Source: JBEKYD01 sp049509915
GTDB taxonomy: Bacteria > Acidobacteriota > Terriglobia > Bryobacterales > Bryobacteraceae
NCBI GenBank assembly: GCA_049509915.1
Contig: JBEKZL010000073.1
Coordinates: 1-26,255 of the forward strand
Reading direction: 5' to 3'
Length of the DNA stretch: 26,255 bases
The notes under the pieces were generated by a model. That model searched no databases and was not told the DNA's origin. It worked only from the letters and a program-made list of their open reading frames with translations. Positions 15,272 through 24,143 of the stretch are shown here, one piece after another (position 1 is the stretch's first letter; every line of letters begins with the position of its first letter). A program made the translations under genes and the position numbers.

Positions 15272-16411
15272 CTACAGAAGGAGAGTCTCGATACGGTGCG
15301 CGTGGACCATGTTTTCGCAGGGTGACCAGGCGAAGACCGTGAACCGGCCATCCTGAGAGGCAACCAGCGCCACCGCGTCGCGCTGGTCGCGTACAAACTG
15401 CGCCGCCGAAAGATGACGCGTGCCTCCGAGTTGTGCCGGCTCGACCACCTCGGCACGGGCACCTTCGATCGGCTCCGTCATGATCACCTCGGCGACCTGC
15501 GGCGACCCATGGCGGCGCACGATCTTAGTGCCGAATCCGAGCACCTCATACTGGTCCGTGATCACGGTCGCGCCATCCACCGCGGTCAAACCGGCGACAC
15601 CGTCAACCGCGCGCCGGAGCGCATCCAACCAGCGGCCGTCCGGATTCTCGCCATCGCGGTTCTGCATCACCTCGGCAAGCGCGGAGAACGGTGGCGCCAC
15701 CGCGTACAAGACCGGCTGCACCACCGATTCCCGCCACAACTCCGTTTTCGAGGGCACCACTAGCAGCGAGCCACCGCGGCCGTGGGCACGCATCGAAACC
15801 GCAAGATGGATAAGCGCGCTCACCGATCCGCTGGACGCGTGCTGGGTATCGAACCCAAGCAGCGAGGTCAGCAGGTCCGGGCAGTCCGGCAGGTGCGCGG
15901 ACTGTTCGTCGATTATTTTGATCTCGTCGCCTTGCAATACGGCTACATTCACGAACTTTTCGGATTCGTCGCCGCGGCTGTGCTTGACAACCAGCAGACC
16001 GGGCGCGACCACTTCCAGCACGAGGCAAGAGGCAGGCAGGTTGCGAGTGGCGCCCCAAACGAAGAACTGCCGGCCGTCCCGCCAGACGCCGAGGTGAATG
16101 CCAGGGCGCTCCACGGCGGGCGCTAGCCGCGTCAGGGGCTGCGCTAAGAGCGGTAGCCGCCGCTCGAACATGAGGGGCCCTTTGACAGTTTCCGGCGCAA
16201 CAAGGGCGAGCGAGATGCGGGGCATATAGCCCTCCTCGCGCCGGAGGCTGGCCCAGAAAGCCGCATCGATGATTGCCTCGATCGCCGCGATGCCGGGAGC
16301 CGGCGCCGTTTTCATGCCCCGGTGAGCCGAAGACGCGAGGAGGTGTCGTGTGAAATGAGCACGGATTCGGGCAGCCGCCGCCCTCGCCGCCGGGTATGCG
16401 GGCTGGGTCAT
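15272..16411 (-). CDS. DACNV sensor-type protein with diadenylate-cyclase-like C-terminus
   Basis: 379 residues, soluble, no signal peptide. The N-terminus (YPAARAAAARIRAHFTRHL, then IDAAFWASLRREEGYMPRIS) agrees with the family described as probable sensor domain DACNV. I therefore keep the long start at 16411 rather than Met33. The C-terminal third resembles a DisA_N/DAC nucleotidyltransferase core: DGATVI at 279-284, LGFGTKI at 291-297, GGTRHLSAAQFV at 329-340 and DAVALVASQDGRFTVF at 345-360. DAC enzymes make cyclic di-AMP from ATP using DGA and RHR motifs. Here RHR reads RHL (332-334). It may be a c-di-AMP synthase, a changed-specificity cyclase, or an inactive nucleotide sensor. Family recall is from memory and needs a profile search. 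Confidence 0.72.
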   Translation of the reverse strand: MTQPAYPAARAAAARIRAHFTRHLLASSAHRGMKTAPAPGIAAIEAIIDAAFWASLRREEGYMPRISLALVAPETVKGPLMFERRLPLLAQPLTRLAPAVERPGIHLGVWRDGRQFFVWGATRNLPASCLVLEVVAPGLLVVKHSRGDESEKFVNVAVLQGDEIKIIDEQSAHLPDCPDLLTSLLGFDTQHASSGSVSALIHLAVSMRAHGRGGSLLVVPSKTELWRESVVQPVLYAVAPPFSALAEVMQNRDGENPDGRWLDALRRAVDGVAGLTAVDGATVITDQYEVLGFGTKIVRRHGSPQVAEVIMTEPIEGARAEVVEPAQLGGTRHLSAAQFVRDQRDAVALVASQDGRFTVFAWSPCENMVHAHRIETLLL

Positions 16412-16542
16412 CGAATGACTCCTGGATGTGAGTGCGCGGCTCCCGGTCGCATTCCGGTCCTAACTTATTACGTTATAGCAAGTGGGAGACATCACCGGGC
16501 GCCACCCGGCCGCGGCGGTGCGCGCTGGGCAGCGGCAGAGCG

Positions 16543-19500
16543 TTACTGCCGGCTCTCTGTCCGCACCACCGCGACCGGCCCCAGAAGCCCGGAGGGTAGC
16601 AGCGGCGAATCGGCCCGATAGAATGGCTGCGTCGTGTAGGTGTACTTCTTCGCGGCGCCGGACAGTTGATCGCCGATAAGCCGATTGACCCAAAGGTTGG
16701 TTACCTTGATTTCCACGGCGTTTGCGCCCGGCTTCAGTGCGCCTGTCAGTTCAGCCCGAAACGGCGCCTTCCAAACCACGCCCAGCGGCTCACCGTTGAC
16801 GGACACCTCCGCGATGTTCTTCACCTCACCCAAGTCCAGCCACAGCCGCGCGCCGGACTGGAACCAGCCGGCTGGCGCCTCGAAGGTCTTGGTGTAGGTC
16901 GCCGTGCCGGAGAAATACTTCACTCCGGTATCGGCGCTCTCGCTCCATGAACCGAGCTTCTCCAGAGCAATCTTTGCCGGAGCTCCCCGATCCGCCTGGA
17001 AGGCGACCTCCCAGGCTCCGTCCAGCGCGCCCAGAGGAGTTTCCGTTTGCCGCGGCAAGGTTCGCGATGGCGTGGCGGACGCTTTGCGAAACACCACAAA
17101 CACCGCCCCAAAAGGTTCCAGGTCGAGCGGCACGGTCGTGCGATCGCCCTCGATTCGATACGAGGCGGGTTCCGTCGCACCCGTATCGGCGTGCCATAGT
17201 TCCGCCGCTTTGCCTGCGACGCGGAAAGTGGCATCCAAGGATTCCGCGCGTGGGTTGCGGTTGTCCACCCAGTAGATTTCGCCGTCCGCCAGCTTACGAT
17301 GCACGAACAGCAGGTTCGTGTCGCTCCCCGGTTTGGTGTACGCGAAGTCCGGCCCCGCCTCGATGGCGGCCAAAGCGTCCCCCAAGGTCTGGTTGGCGTA
17401 GACTCTGCCCTTGCCGAATGCGTGCTCGCCCGTGTCGGGCCCCCAGACCTCGTCGGCGATGGCCCGGAACTCGGCCAGGTCGTCGCTTAGGCTGGGCGTG
17501 TCCGCGGGCTTGGGTCCCACCACCACTGCGCCAGCGTTCACCAGGTCGCGGATCTTGCGCAGCACCGGCAACGCCATGTGCCGCGCGTTGGCGTCGAGAG
17601 CCAGCATGCGGTAGCTCATGCCGCTGGGAGTCGTTAGCCGCCCGCCCTCCACCGACAGGCGATGGAGCAACGCGTCGCTGTTGATGTAGTCGAAGTTATA
17701 GCCGGCCGGCACGTCGGGTGAATGGGTTGCGAATAGCGCCGTGACGTTGGAATCCTCCCCGTAGTAGTAGGCTATGTCGGCCACAAACTTGCCCTGTTGG
17801 AGCATATAGGAACTGCGCGCCAGGTACGATACCCACGGCTTGGCCACTTCCGCCCAAGTCTCGTGCCGCGTGAACCATTGTCCATACGGGCCCAGGCCAA
17901 GGCCCGGGATTTTATCGTTCACCGGCTGGTGTACCGAGGTGTGGATGACGAAGCAGTTCAGCCCCATGGCCAGTTCCTTATCGGCGGTAGGCTTTAAGGT
18001 TTCCGGCGACCACGACCATGCGCCGCGGCTGGCCGTCATCGATTCCGCCGCTACCAGGTTCTGACCATAGATGTGCGCCACCGAAGCCGATTCCCGGATA
18101 TCGGCGTTGTAGCCGTACTGTTCCGCGTTCACGCCCGGCAATTGCGTCCACATGGCACTCATCGGGACATCCGCCGTGCGTTTGACCTCCATGCCGTCGC
18201 CGATGAACGCGCGTCCACTCTCGTGCGACTCGCTGTAGCGGCCCATGCCTCTGGCATGCAGCAAAGTAGTGAGTTGATCGTAGTGATTCTCGGCCACCAG
18301 GTCGGCTAGCGTCCGCCGGAAATCGTATAGGAAGCGGTCGCTCGCTTCGGAACTCTCCACCACATGACCGGTCAGAACCGGCAGCCAGGGATGCATGTCG
18401 TAGCCGCGGCGCTGGCGGAACTCGGCGAACATATCGTCGGTCCAGTTCTGCGGGCCGGCCTCCCAACTGTCGGTCACCACAAATCCGAGACCGCGCGCGC
18501 CCATCAGTCCGCCGGTGGCGTCTTTGTACTGATCCAGGTAGTTGTCGAAATAGTTCTTCACATAGGCGGGATTCAGTTTGTCCACCTCGAGCCCGGTAGC
18601 CTCGGGCGAGGCCGGATGATTGGTGATGCCAAGGAGCGAATACCCCAGCCGCACGACGATCCAGCGGCCCGGCGGCGGTGTCCAGTCGAGCGACCCGTCG
18701 GCGCGCATTTTGGAGGTCAGGTCGATGACGCCGGCTTTTGGAGTGGCGCCTCCGGCAGCCACGGGTGGGGTGCAGGAATCGAGAAGCCCGGTGCCGAGAC
18801 CGAAAGCTGCCTTGTCTTCAAATCGATGAACGGGGGTCTCGGTGTGCAGCACCAGCTCCGCGATCGGTATTTCGCCGGCCGCGGCAAGCGGCGCGGCGTT
18901 TGCCGTCGACGGCGCTGGCGTCCGGAAGGTCACTCGAAAAAACCTGGCGATCGTAGCCGGAAATGCAATGGTGCGCTGGGGAGCACGGCTATTGGGAACG
19001 ACGGCGACGACCCGAAACTCCTGGCCATCGACACTGGCCTCCAGCACCGGGTCGGCAACGCCTCTGCCGCCGCCGGCCACGATGGTGAGCCCGCGAAATG
19101 TCTGCGGCTTGGCAAATTCGAATTGAACCCAGGCCTTCTTGTTCGGCGGGGCCGCGGGCAGCATCGTAGTCTTCGCAAGGTCGCCATCGGTCATCGAACC
19201 TAGATCGAACTGACCCCCGCTAGACGTCACCTTCGGCTGCAACCCTGCCATCGGCACGCCGCCTTCGGGCGCCGGATAGGCGACCACCGCGCTGTCGGCG
19301 TAAAATTCCGGCGGCGGGGCCGTCGCTCCTGGGGCGCCGCGGCCCCCGATGTTCTGGAACGGACCGGTGCTGGAAGGCGGTTTGGGAAGAACGCCTCGGA
19401 AGGGTTCGCCTCCCCGCACGTGGGTCTCGCTCCAAACGAATTTTTTCATCGCCTGCGCGGGCGGTACCCACGGACCCCCGCTTTCGCTCCAGCCCGGCGA

Positions 19501-19872
19501 TCCCGCAATAGCCATCTCCAAGCCCAGGCGGTCGGCCAGATTCGCCGCGAAGCGAAACGCGTCTTTCCACTCGGGAGTCATATAGACAAGCCGCTTCTCG
19601 ACTACTTGCGGCGTACTCAGCGCCGCGTCGAAATTCTGGACCCCGCCGATGCCCACGCGCTTCATCCATTCCATATCCGCCTGGATGCCCTCCTTGGCGA
19701 TGTTGCCGTTCATCCAGTGCCACCAGACTCGCGGCTTCGCGCTGTCGGGAGGGTTCTGGAATCCGCGTTCCAGGGCGTCGCCCGGACTCTGCGCCGAAAC
19801 AACCCACGCCCCTGACAGGGCAGCAATGGAAGCGGCGAGGCTCAACAGGCCCCGGCTCGTGGCGATTCTCAT
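16543..19872 (-). CDS. GH106-like alpha-L-rhamnosidase
   Basis: 1109 residues with a signal peptide (MRIATSRGLLSLAASIAALSG, cleavage near VSAQ). ATG 19872 is preceded by AGGAGG at 11-nt spacing. The N-terminal block ERGFQNPPDSAKPRVWWHWM and NGNIAKEGIQADMEWMKRVG is diagnostic of GH106. Further on are MAIAGSPGWSESGGPWV, FVVTDSWEAGPQNWTDDM and GRYSESHESGRAFIGDGMEV, which carry candidate acidic catalytic residues of the barrel. The C-terminus (WLDLGEVKNIAEVSVNG, then LTNLWVNR-like TNLWVNRLIGDQ) is a beta-sandwich galactose-binding-like domain. The enzyme should release terminal L-rhamnose from pectic or bacterial polysaccharides outside the cytoplasm. It lies between the DAC-like gene and a second glycosidase-like gene, all on one strand. 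Confidence 0.88.
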   Translation of the reverse strand: MRIATSRGLLSLAASIAALSGAWVVSAQSPGDALERGFQNPPDSAKPRVWWHWMNGNIAKEGIQADMEWMKRVGIGGVQNFDAALSTPQVVEKRLVYMTPEWKDAFRFAANLADRLGLEMAIAGSPGWSESGGPWVPPAQAMKKFVWSETHVRGGEPFRGVLPKPPSSTGPFQNIGGRGAPGATAPPPEFYADSAVVAYPAPEGGVPMAGLQPKVTSSGGQFDLGSMTDGDLAKTTMLPAAPPNKKAWVQFEFAKPQTFRGLTIVAGGGRGVADPVLEASVDGQEFRVVAVVPNSRAPQRTIAFPATIARFFRVTFRTPAPSTANAAPLAAAGEIPIAELVLHTETPVHRFEDKAAFGLGTGLLDSCTPPVAAGGATPKAGVIDLTSKMRADGSLDWTPPPGRWIVVRLGYSLLGITNHPASPEATGLEVDKLNPAYVKNYFDNYLDQYKDATGGLMGARGLGFVVTDSWEAGPQNWTDDMFAEFRQRRGYDMHPWLPVLTGHVVESSEASDRFLYDFRRTLADLVAENHYDQLTTLLHARGMGRYSESHESGRAFIGDGMEVKRTADVPMSAMWTQLPGVNAEQYGYNADIRESASVAHIYGQNLVAAESMTASRGAWSWSPETLKPTADKELAMGLNCFVIHTSVHQPVNDKIPGLGLGPYGQWFTRHETWAEVAKPWVSYLARSSYMLQQGKFVADIAYYYGEDSNVTALFATHSPDVPAGYNFDYINSDALLHRLSVEGGRLTTPSGMSYRMLALDANARHMALPVLRKIRDLVNAGAVVVGPKPADTPSLSDDLAEFRAIADEVWGPDTGEHAFGKGRVYANQTLGDALAAIEAGPDFAYTKPGSDTNLLFVHRKLADGEIYWVDNRNPRAESLDATFRVAGKAAELWHADTGATEPASYRIEGDRTTVPLDLEPFGAVFVVFRKASATPSRTLPRQTETPLGALDGAWEVAFQADRGAPAKIALEKLGSWSESADTGVKYFSGTATYTKTFEAPAGWFQSGARLWLDLGEVKNIAEVSVNGEPLGVVWKAPFRAELTGALKPGANAVEIKVTNLWVNRLIGDQLSGAAKKYTYTTQPFYRADSPLLPSGLLGPVAVVRTESRQ

Positions 19873-19920
19873 GCTTCCAGTATCCTCCTGCAATAGAGTC
19901 GCGACTCGGTCCGACCCGCG

Positions 19921-19971
19921 ACCGCGAGGGAGCGGTCGCCCTCGAATACATTACCGAACTTCCGAAACGGT
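19921..19971. repeat. 51-bp dispersed repeat, copy 1
   Basis: This matches 24458-24508 over 51 bases without gaps, differing at 5 positions (about 90% identity), in the same orientation. It begins ACCGCGAGGGAGCGGT, a small imperfect palindrome with ACCGC/GCGGT arms, and ends CCGAACTTCCGAAACGGT. It lies 66 bases past the stop of the six-hairpin protein gene and 48 bases before the GH106 start. Confidence 0.8.
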
Positions 19972-20036
19972 CTATTTAGCCGCCCCGCGCCGGCAAAGGC
20001 GTCCCGTTTGGCGGTGGCCCGCGAATGCGGCCGCCA

Positions 20037-22136
20037 TCAGACCGCCCAGGTTGCACTCCACTTGCGCTGCGCGGGATCAACCGGCGCCATCCCCCGCGGC
20101 AGGACGATGGAGGCGGGATCGGGCCCCGGTTCCCGTTCGAAGTGGAGCTGCCATCCGCGTTTCCGGCCGAGTGGTTCCAGCCGGATCGAGATGCGGCCAA
20201 AACGGGTGGGCGATCCCGAAATCGCGAATAGCTCGCCCGCCGCCAGCTCCGCTTCGCCGATGCCCGCCAGCAGCCGCAGCGATTGACCGTCTTCGAGCGC
20301 CAGCATGTGGCGCAGATAGAGCACGCATTCCGCGCTGGCCCAGTTGTGCGGCATGTCGCCCACATAGCTGGCCGCGAGCGACCCTCGGAGCGGCTGTTCC
20401 TCCCGCCAGCAATACAGCGGCGTAGCATGGTTCAGGAAGCCGGCGAACGTAGTCCGCGCCCAATCTTCCATCCCGGCCCAGAGATACACGTGGGCCACGA
20501 ACGCCGCCGCATAGTTCCAGGTGCCCTCGTGCGGCAGCCATCCGGTTTCGGCCGGCATGTCTTCCTGGGTACACGCCTGCATCAGGGCGATGTGGCCCTT
20601 CACCACCGGGTCGTCTTTATCGAACACCAGGCCGGGGTAGATGGCGTGCGACATGGCCCACTGCGCCACCTGCGGCTGCGGGCGGTCCCATGGGTCGGCC
20701 GCGTTCCATTGCGGGTCGTTTTTCATCAGCATGGGCAGGTAATCGAAGCCTGCGGGGTGGCGGCGCATCTCCTGGCTGGCCGCGGCCCGGAACGCGCGAT
20801 CGAGCTCTCGGTGAAAGCGGGCAACCGGTTCGAAGCCCGAAAGCTTCAATCCGGCGGCGGCCCTTTCCACCGCTTGCAGCCCTGCCAGCGCCCACACCGT
20901 GTTGGTGAACTCTTCCCGCAGCCCGCCCAATCCGCCATCGCCCATGCCCTTTGGGAGCAAGCCATAACGGCCGGCCGCGCTGCCCTCCTGGGCGGCTTTG
21001 GCGCACAATCCGCGCAGGAACTCCACCCCGCGCAGCAGGTTCGCCTGCATGGAGCGGAAGTAGGTCCAGTCCTGGCTCAGCTCGGCCTGCCGCACCAGGG
21101 TGAACATGGCGATGGCGGTGTCCTTCCAGTGCGCGCGGCCGGCGCCGGCAAAGATGCCGCCGTCTTTTTCCTGCAGCGCCCAGGTAGTTTCGAGGCCCTG
21201 CTGCGCTTCCCGGTCGTAGCCCAGGTATCGCGCCGCCTCAAGAATGAAGTTCCCGTCCACCACCCACAGGCCGCGGTAAACCGTGGGACCCACCTGGAAC
21301 GTGAGCCGGCCATTTTTCCTCTCGCGGGCTTGCAGCAGGTTGCGCGCGCACGCCGACAGAAACTCGTCGTAGCGGCCCGGCACCCGCCATTCGACGGGGT
21401 CGGCGAAGGGCCGCCACGCGCGCCAGAACTCCCGGGCTTCGGCCAGCAGCGCGTCCGGCTCGGCCAGGCCGGCGGCGATCTTTTCGAGAGGCTGCCCCTG
21501 TTGAGGGAAGCGGAAAAACTGGCGCAGCGGCCGATCCGCGCCGGCTGCGTCCCGCTTCCCCTCCAGCACCCATTCGACGCCCGTATCGGAGAGCCCCGCA
21601 CACGGCTGGTCGCTGGCGAAGAGCAACCCACCATCCAGGTAGACGGCTGTTCCTTCGCTCTTCACCGCGCGGCGCGACCGCACCGCAACGACCGGCGCCG
21701 CGTGAACCGTGCGCCGCGTGCGCGGGCGAATCTCCACCATCACGTTATCAACACGTCCCTCCGCTGTACGGTTGGTGGCGAAGGCGGTCAGGTGCAGAAA
21801 CGCCTCGGCGCGGTCGATTCGGGTATGGACGATGGGAACGGCGGGCGATTCGAGTTCCTGCCATGAGACCACGTCCGGCTCGACGCCGGTCAGTGAAAAT
21901 CCGATCACGGTCTCGAAGCGGCCGCGCGCGAAGCCGTAGCGCAGTTCGCCGCGCTCGCCCACCAGGCTCTTCGCCGGGTCGTCGGGAAAGCAGAAGGCCG
22001 TTTGTCCGGACAAAGGCGCGTAGCGAAAATCGATGGGAGCGGCGGATGAGCCGGCACCCGAGGCGCTTCGGTCGAGCGCAACACCGAGTCCCACGCCCGA
22101 GCGCGCGAGGAACTGCCGACGATTCCAGTGGGACAT
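20037..22136 (-). CDS. Tat-exported six-hairpin glycosidase-like protein
   Basis: 699 residues. ATG 22136 places a twin-arginine signal at the N-terminus (NRRQFLARSGVGLGVAL). The frame stays open to 22238, but that 34-residue extension would bury the signal. The first 240 residues look like beta-sandwich sequence. From about 260 the protein is helical with the periodic pattern of an (alpha/alpha)6 barrel. GLWVVDGNFILEAARYLGYD, WALQEKDGGIFAGAGRAHWKDT, EEFTNTVWALAGLQAVERAA and PAETGWLPHEGTWNYAAAFV are typical of six-hairpin glycosidases (GH15/GH78/GH95-like). Acidic residues in GNF/DG and ETGWL motifs could be catalytic. The exact family is not certain. Next to a GH106 enzyme it probably helps break down a rhamnose-containing polysaccharide. 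Confidence 0.82.
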   Translation of the reverse strand: MSHWNRRQFLARSGVGLGVALDRSASGAGSSAAPIDFRYAPLSGQTAFCFPDDPAKSLVGERGELRYGFARGRFETVIGFSLTGVEPDVVSWQELESPAVPIVHTRIDRAEAFLHLTAFATNRTAEGRVDNVMVEIRPRTRRTVHAAPVVAVRSRRAVKSEGTAVYLDGGLLFASDQPCAGLSDTGVEWVLEGKRDAAGADRPLRQFFRFPQQGQPLEKIAAGLAEPDALLAEAREFWRAWRPFADPVEWRVPGRYDEFLSACARNLLQARERKNGRLTFQVGPTVYRGLWVVDGNFILEAARYLGYDREAQQGLETTWALQEKDGGIFAGAGRAHWKDTAIAMFTLVRQAELSQDWTYFRSMQANLLRGVEFLRGLCAKAAQEGSAAGRYGLLPKGMGDGGLGGLREEFTNTVWALAGLQAVERAAAGLKLSGFEPVARFHRELDRAFRAAASQEMRRHPAGFDYLPMLMKNDPQWNAADPWDRPQPQVAQWAMSHAIYPGLVFDKDDPVVKGHIALMQACTQEDMPAETGWLPHEGTWNYAAAFVAHVYLWAGMEDWARTTFAGFLNHATPLYCWREEQPLRGSLAASYVGDMPHNWASAECVLYLRHMLALEDGQSLRLLAGIGEAELAAGELFAISGSPTRFGRISIRLEPLGRKRGWQLHFEREPGPDPASIVLPRGMAPVDPAQRKWSATWAV

Positions 22137-22359
22137 TAGTCCGAATTGTAGCAGCAACTTACAAGCTGTCGATTTCACGACGTTGCCTGCCAGGTCTATC
22201 AGCAGGGCTTCGTGCATTTCGGCAGGCTTTCCAATCACAGGGGTTCACGGTCCTCGGAGGAAGCAGCCGCGCTGCTGCGCCTCCACGACAAAACCGACAC
22301 AGCGCCGGCTTGGACTTAGCAGCGGTTGACATGAGCCGTGTGAGGCGGCACAGCGCTGA
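22137..22359. other. 223-base gap with a strong hairpin
   Basis: No gene is seen. A hairpin is formed by GGAGG-A-AGCAGC (22256-22267) and GCTGCT-GCG-CCTCC (22271-22284) with a 3-base loop. There is no T tract on either strand, so it is not a classic terminator. It may separate the protease gene's message from the glycosidase gene or be an operator. Confidence 0.45.
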
Positions 22360-23462
22360 TTACCGATACGGACGCTTACTGACGATTTCGCCTGAACCGC
22401 TGGTATCTACGAACTCCGTAAATTCACATTCGGGAAAGGCAAAGCCGTACGTGGTCCCGCCATCTGGCGTGTCGGTGGCGGCGCTCGAAGATCCTAAGAT
22501 CACAATGGCAGTTGTCCAGGGGGCCCCAATCGGTATGCGTCTGATTTTGCCGATTATTTCTTTGCACTGGCTGCTTGCTGTCGGGACGACGTATATCCTT
22601 TTCGAGACGACCCAGCCTCGCGCATCAGCCGTGAACTCGTAGCCTGTTCCGCATTCCGGGTATTCATAACGATATTTGGCGCCCCACTCGCGTAAGCCCC
22701 GCGACGATGTCGACGGCCCACCCATAGCGGCAACCAAGTTGGACCGTGGATCGCCCCGAGTAATGCCCTCATATGCGTCTAAATGTTGAGCGCACGGGCT
22801 TCGAGAAGAATCTGCGTCGGCCGCACTCGATGGCGGCGGCTCTAAAATCGTCGCAAGATGCATCACTGACTCCGTTGGGATTGCGAAGTTCAGGTTCTGT
22901 GCGTGTTCCACGAAGGAAGTTGTGATGCCCACCAGCCGCCCTGAGCGATCGAAGAGGCCGCCACCGCTCGAGCCAGGTGAAATAGCTGCCGACGTCTGAA
23001 TCATCCGATTTCCGCCGAAAAGCCGAACTCCAGAAATCAGTCCCTCAGTCAATGTCAATTCCAGACCTTCTGGGGCACCTATCGCATATACGTACTCGCC
23101 AACAACAATCGCATCAGATCTACGCATGAGCACCGGGGGGGCGCTGAGCCGTTCACCGTCAACACAGCCAGGTCATGCGTGTCATCTACGGCGGAGACCT
23201 CTGCCTCCCACTCCGCAGCGCCGCGCCCTAGCCGAATCAACGCCCCGCCATCCACTACATGCTTGTTTGTGACCGCTCGGCCATGCGCAACGACAACCGC
23301 GCTTCCAGTCACAGCCAATCTACCATTTGCGTCGAATACCAGAACCGAGAAGACGGATGGGGAAACGCGTGCGTATACCTCTGCCGGCGTAAGCTGTTGC
23401 CCGATGGCCAGCAGTGGTAGACCCGCAGCAATGAGGAATGCCCCCCGGCACAATCGCATCAT
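22360..23462 (-). pseudogene. Trypsin-like serine protease broken by a C-tract frameshift
   Basis: Two overlapping minus-strand frames together make one exported S1C (DegP-type) protease. The upstream frame holds a signal peptide (MMRLCRGAFLIAAGLPLLAIG), the His region (VTNKHVVDG) and the Asp region (DDTHDLAVLTV). The downstream frame starts with RRSDAIVVGEYVYAIG and holds the Ser region (AISPGSSGGGLFD). The catalytic triad is thus split by a frameshift. The break lies in a 7-C tract (23135-23141 as G on plus); one more C restores APPPVLMRRSD. The C-terminus has two related repeats, YEYPECGTGYEFTADARGW and YGFAFPECEFTEFVDTSGSG, each followed by VSKR. It may be a real pseudogene, a phase-variable gene or a sequencing error. 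No PDZ domain is present. Confidence 0.8.
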
Positions 23463-23862
23463 GCAGGTTCTTAAGCCCACGATTCTGGGGCCTGACACTC
23501 GGAGGCACTGCGCCGGGCATGTCGAATGGCCAAACCTAGTCCGGAGTCATCCCGAATCTCGCCCGTGTGCTCGATCCCATGATTTCCGAGTACCGTAACG
23601 ACGACGGGTTGATCGGCTACGAAACGCGGCTCATGCCGTTGGCCCATGTTTTACATATCGGCAGGTCGGGAGGATACTATTAGGTTAGGCAACGGAAGAT
23701 CAAGCAATTAGGCGAATAGGAGGCCATTGATGCCTCTGCCCACAAAGCACCGAACGCCCGCCTCATCCAGTCTTCCGGGCACGGCCCAAAGCGCGGCCAT
23801 GGTGCACAAAAGGCGTGCGCGGACTGGGTAGACACAACCAGGCACCCGACTATGATATGCAT
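23463..23862. other. About 400-base gap, no confident gene
   Basis: No complete gene is supported. A plus-strand frame (about 23546-23683) reads VIPNLARVLDPMISEYRNDD and then GLIGYETRLMPLAHVLHI, with protein-like composition but no start signal; it is likely an eroded gene end of unknown family. A 33-codon frame at 23730-23831 is preceded by a perfect AGGAGG (23718-23723) at 6-nt spacing. Its Arg/Ser/Pro-rich product resembles nothing known, so I do not call it. Confidence 0.4.
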
Positions 23863-24141
23863 TTACCCGGAAGGTTGGTCCTGTGCAGCGTGATAAATCC
23901 GCATGACTTCGATGGTCTGCTCTCTCACGCGAAACAGCCACATAGGGCGTTGGAGGAAACAAGATCTCGCGGGTTCCTTCCTCGCGTCCGGGACGGCCGC
24001 GCCCCGGCCATTGTTTCAACTCGCGAATAGTCCCGTACAGCTGCGCATGGTGGGGTCGCGGTAGCTAGGATGGTGCTCTTTGAGGTAATCGCTAATGCTC
24101 TGCAAGTCGGCTGCGGCGGCCGGCGTCCAACGGATGCGCAT
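23863..24141 (-). pseudogene. RelE/ParE-family toxin with two frameshifts
   Basis: The ATG at 24141 begins MRIRWTPAAAADLQSISDYL and KEHHPSYRDPTMR, the typical start of a RelE/ParE toxin. The frame then slips by one base near 24018. LYGTIRELKQWPGRGRPGRE and EGTREILFPPTPYVAV follow in the second frame. A second slip near 23890 leads into RVREQTIEVMRIYHAAQDQP and a stop at 23863. The three pieces together span a whole toxin of about 93 residues, and the two losses (one and two bases) restore the first frame. In the first frame a TGA appears after about 42 codons, so no full toxin is made. It lies just after an intact antitoxin gene, with its ATG 2 bases beyond that stop. Confidence 0.85.
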
Positions 24142-24143
24142 GT

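Noticed and set aside
20283..21866. 527-residue plus-strand frame opposite the six-hairpin protein
   Set aside because: It is antisense to a well-supported gene with a Tat signal and has no recognisable domain.
23730..23831. 33-codon frame with a perfect AGGAGG
   Set aside because: The product is Arg/Ser/Pro-rich with no known relatives, and the site lies in a decayed region, so the Shine-Dalgarno may be chance.
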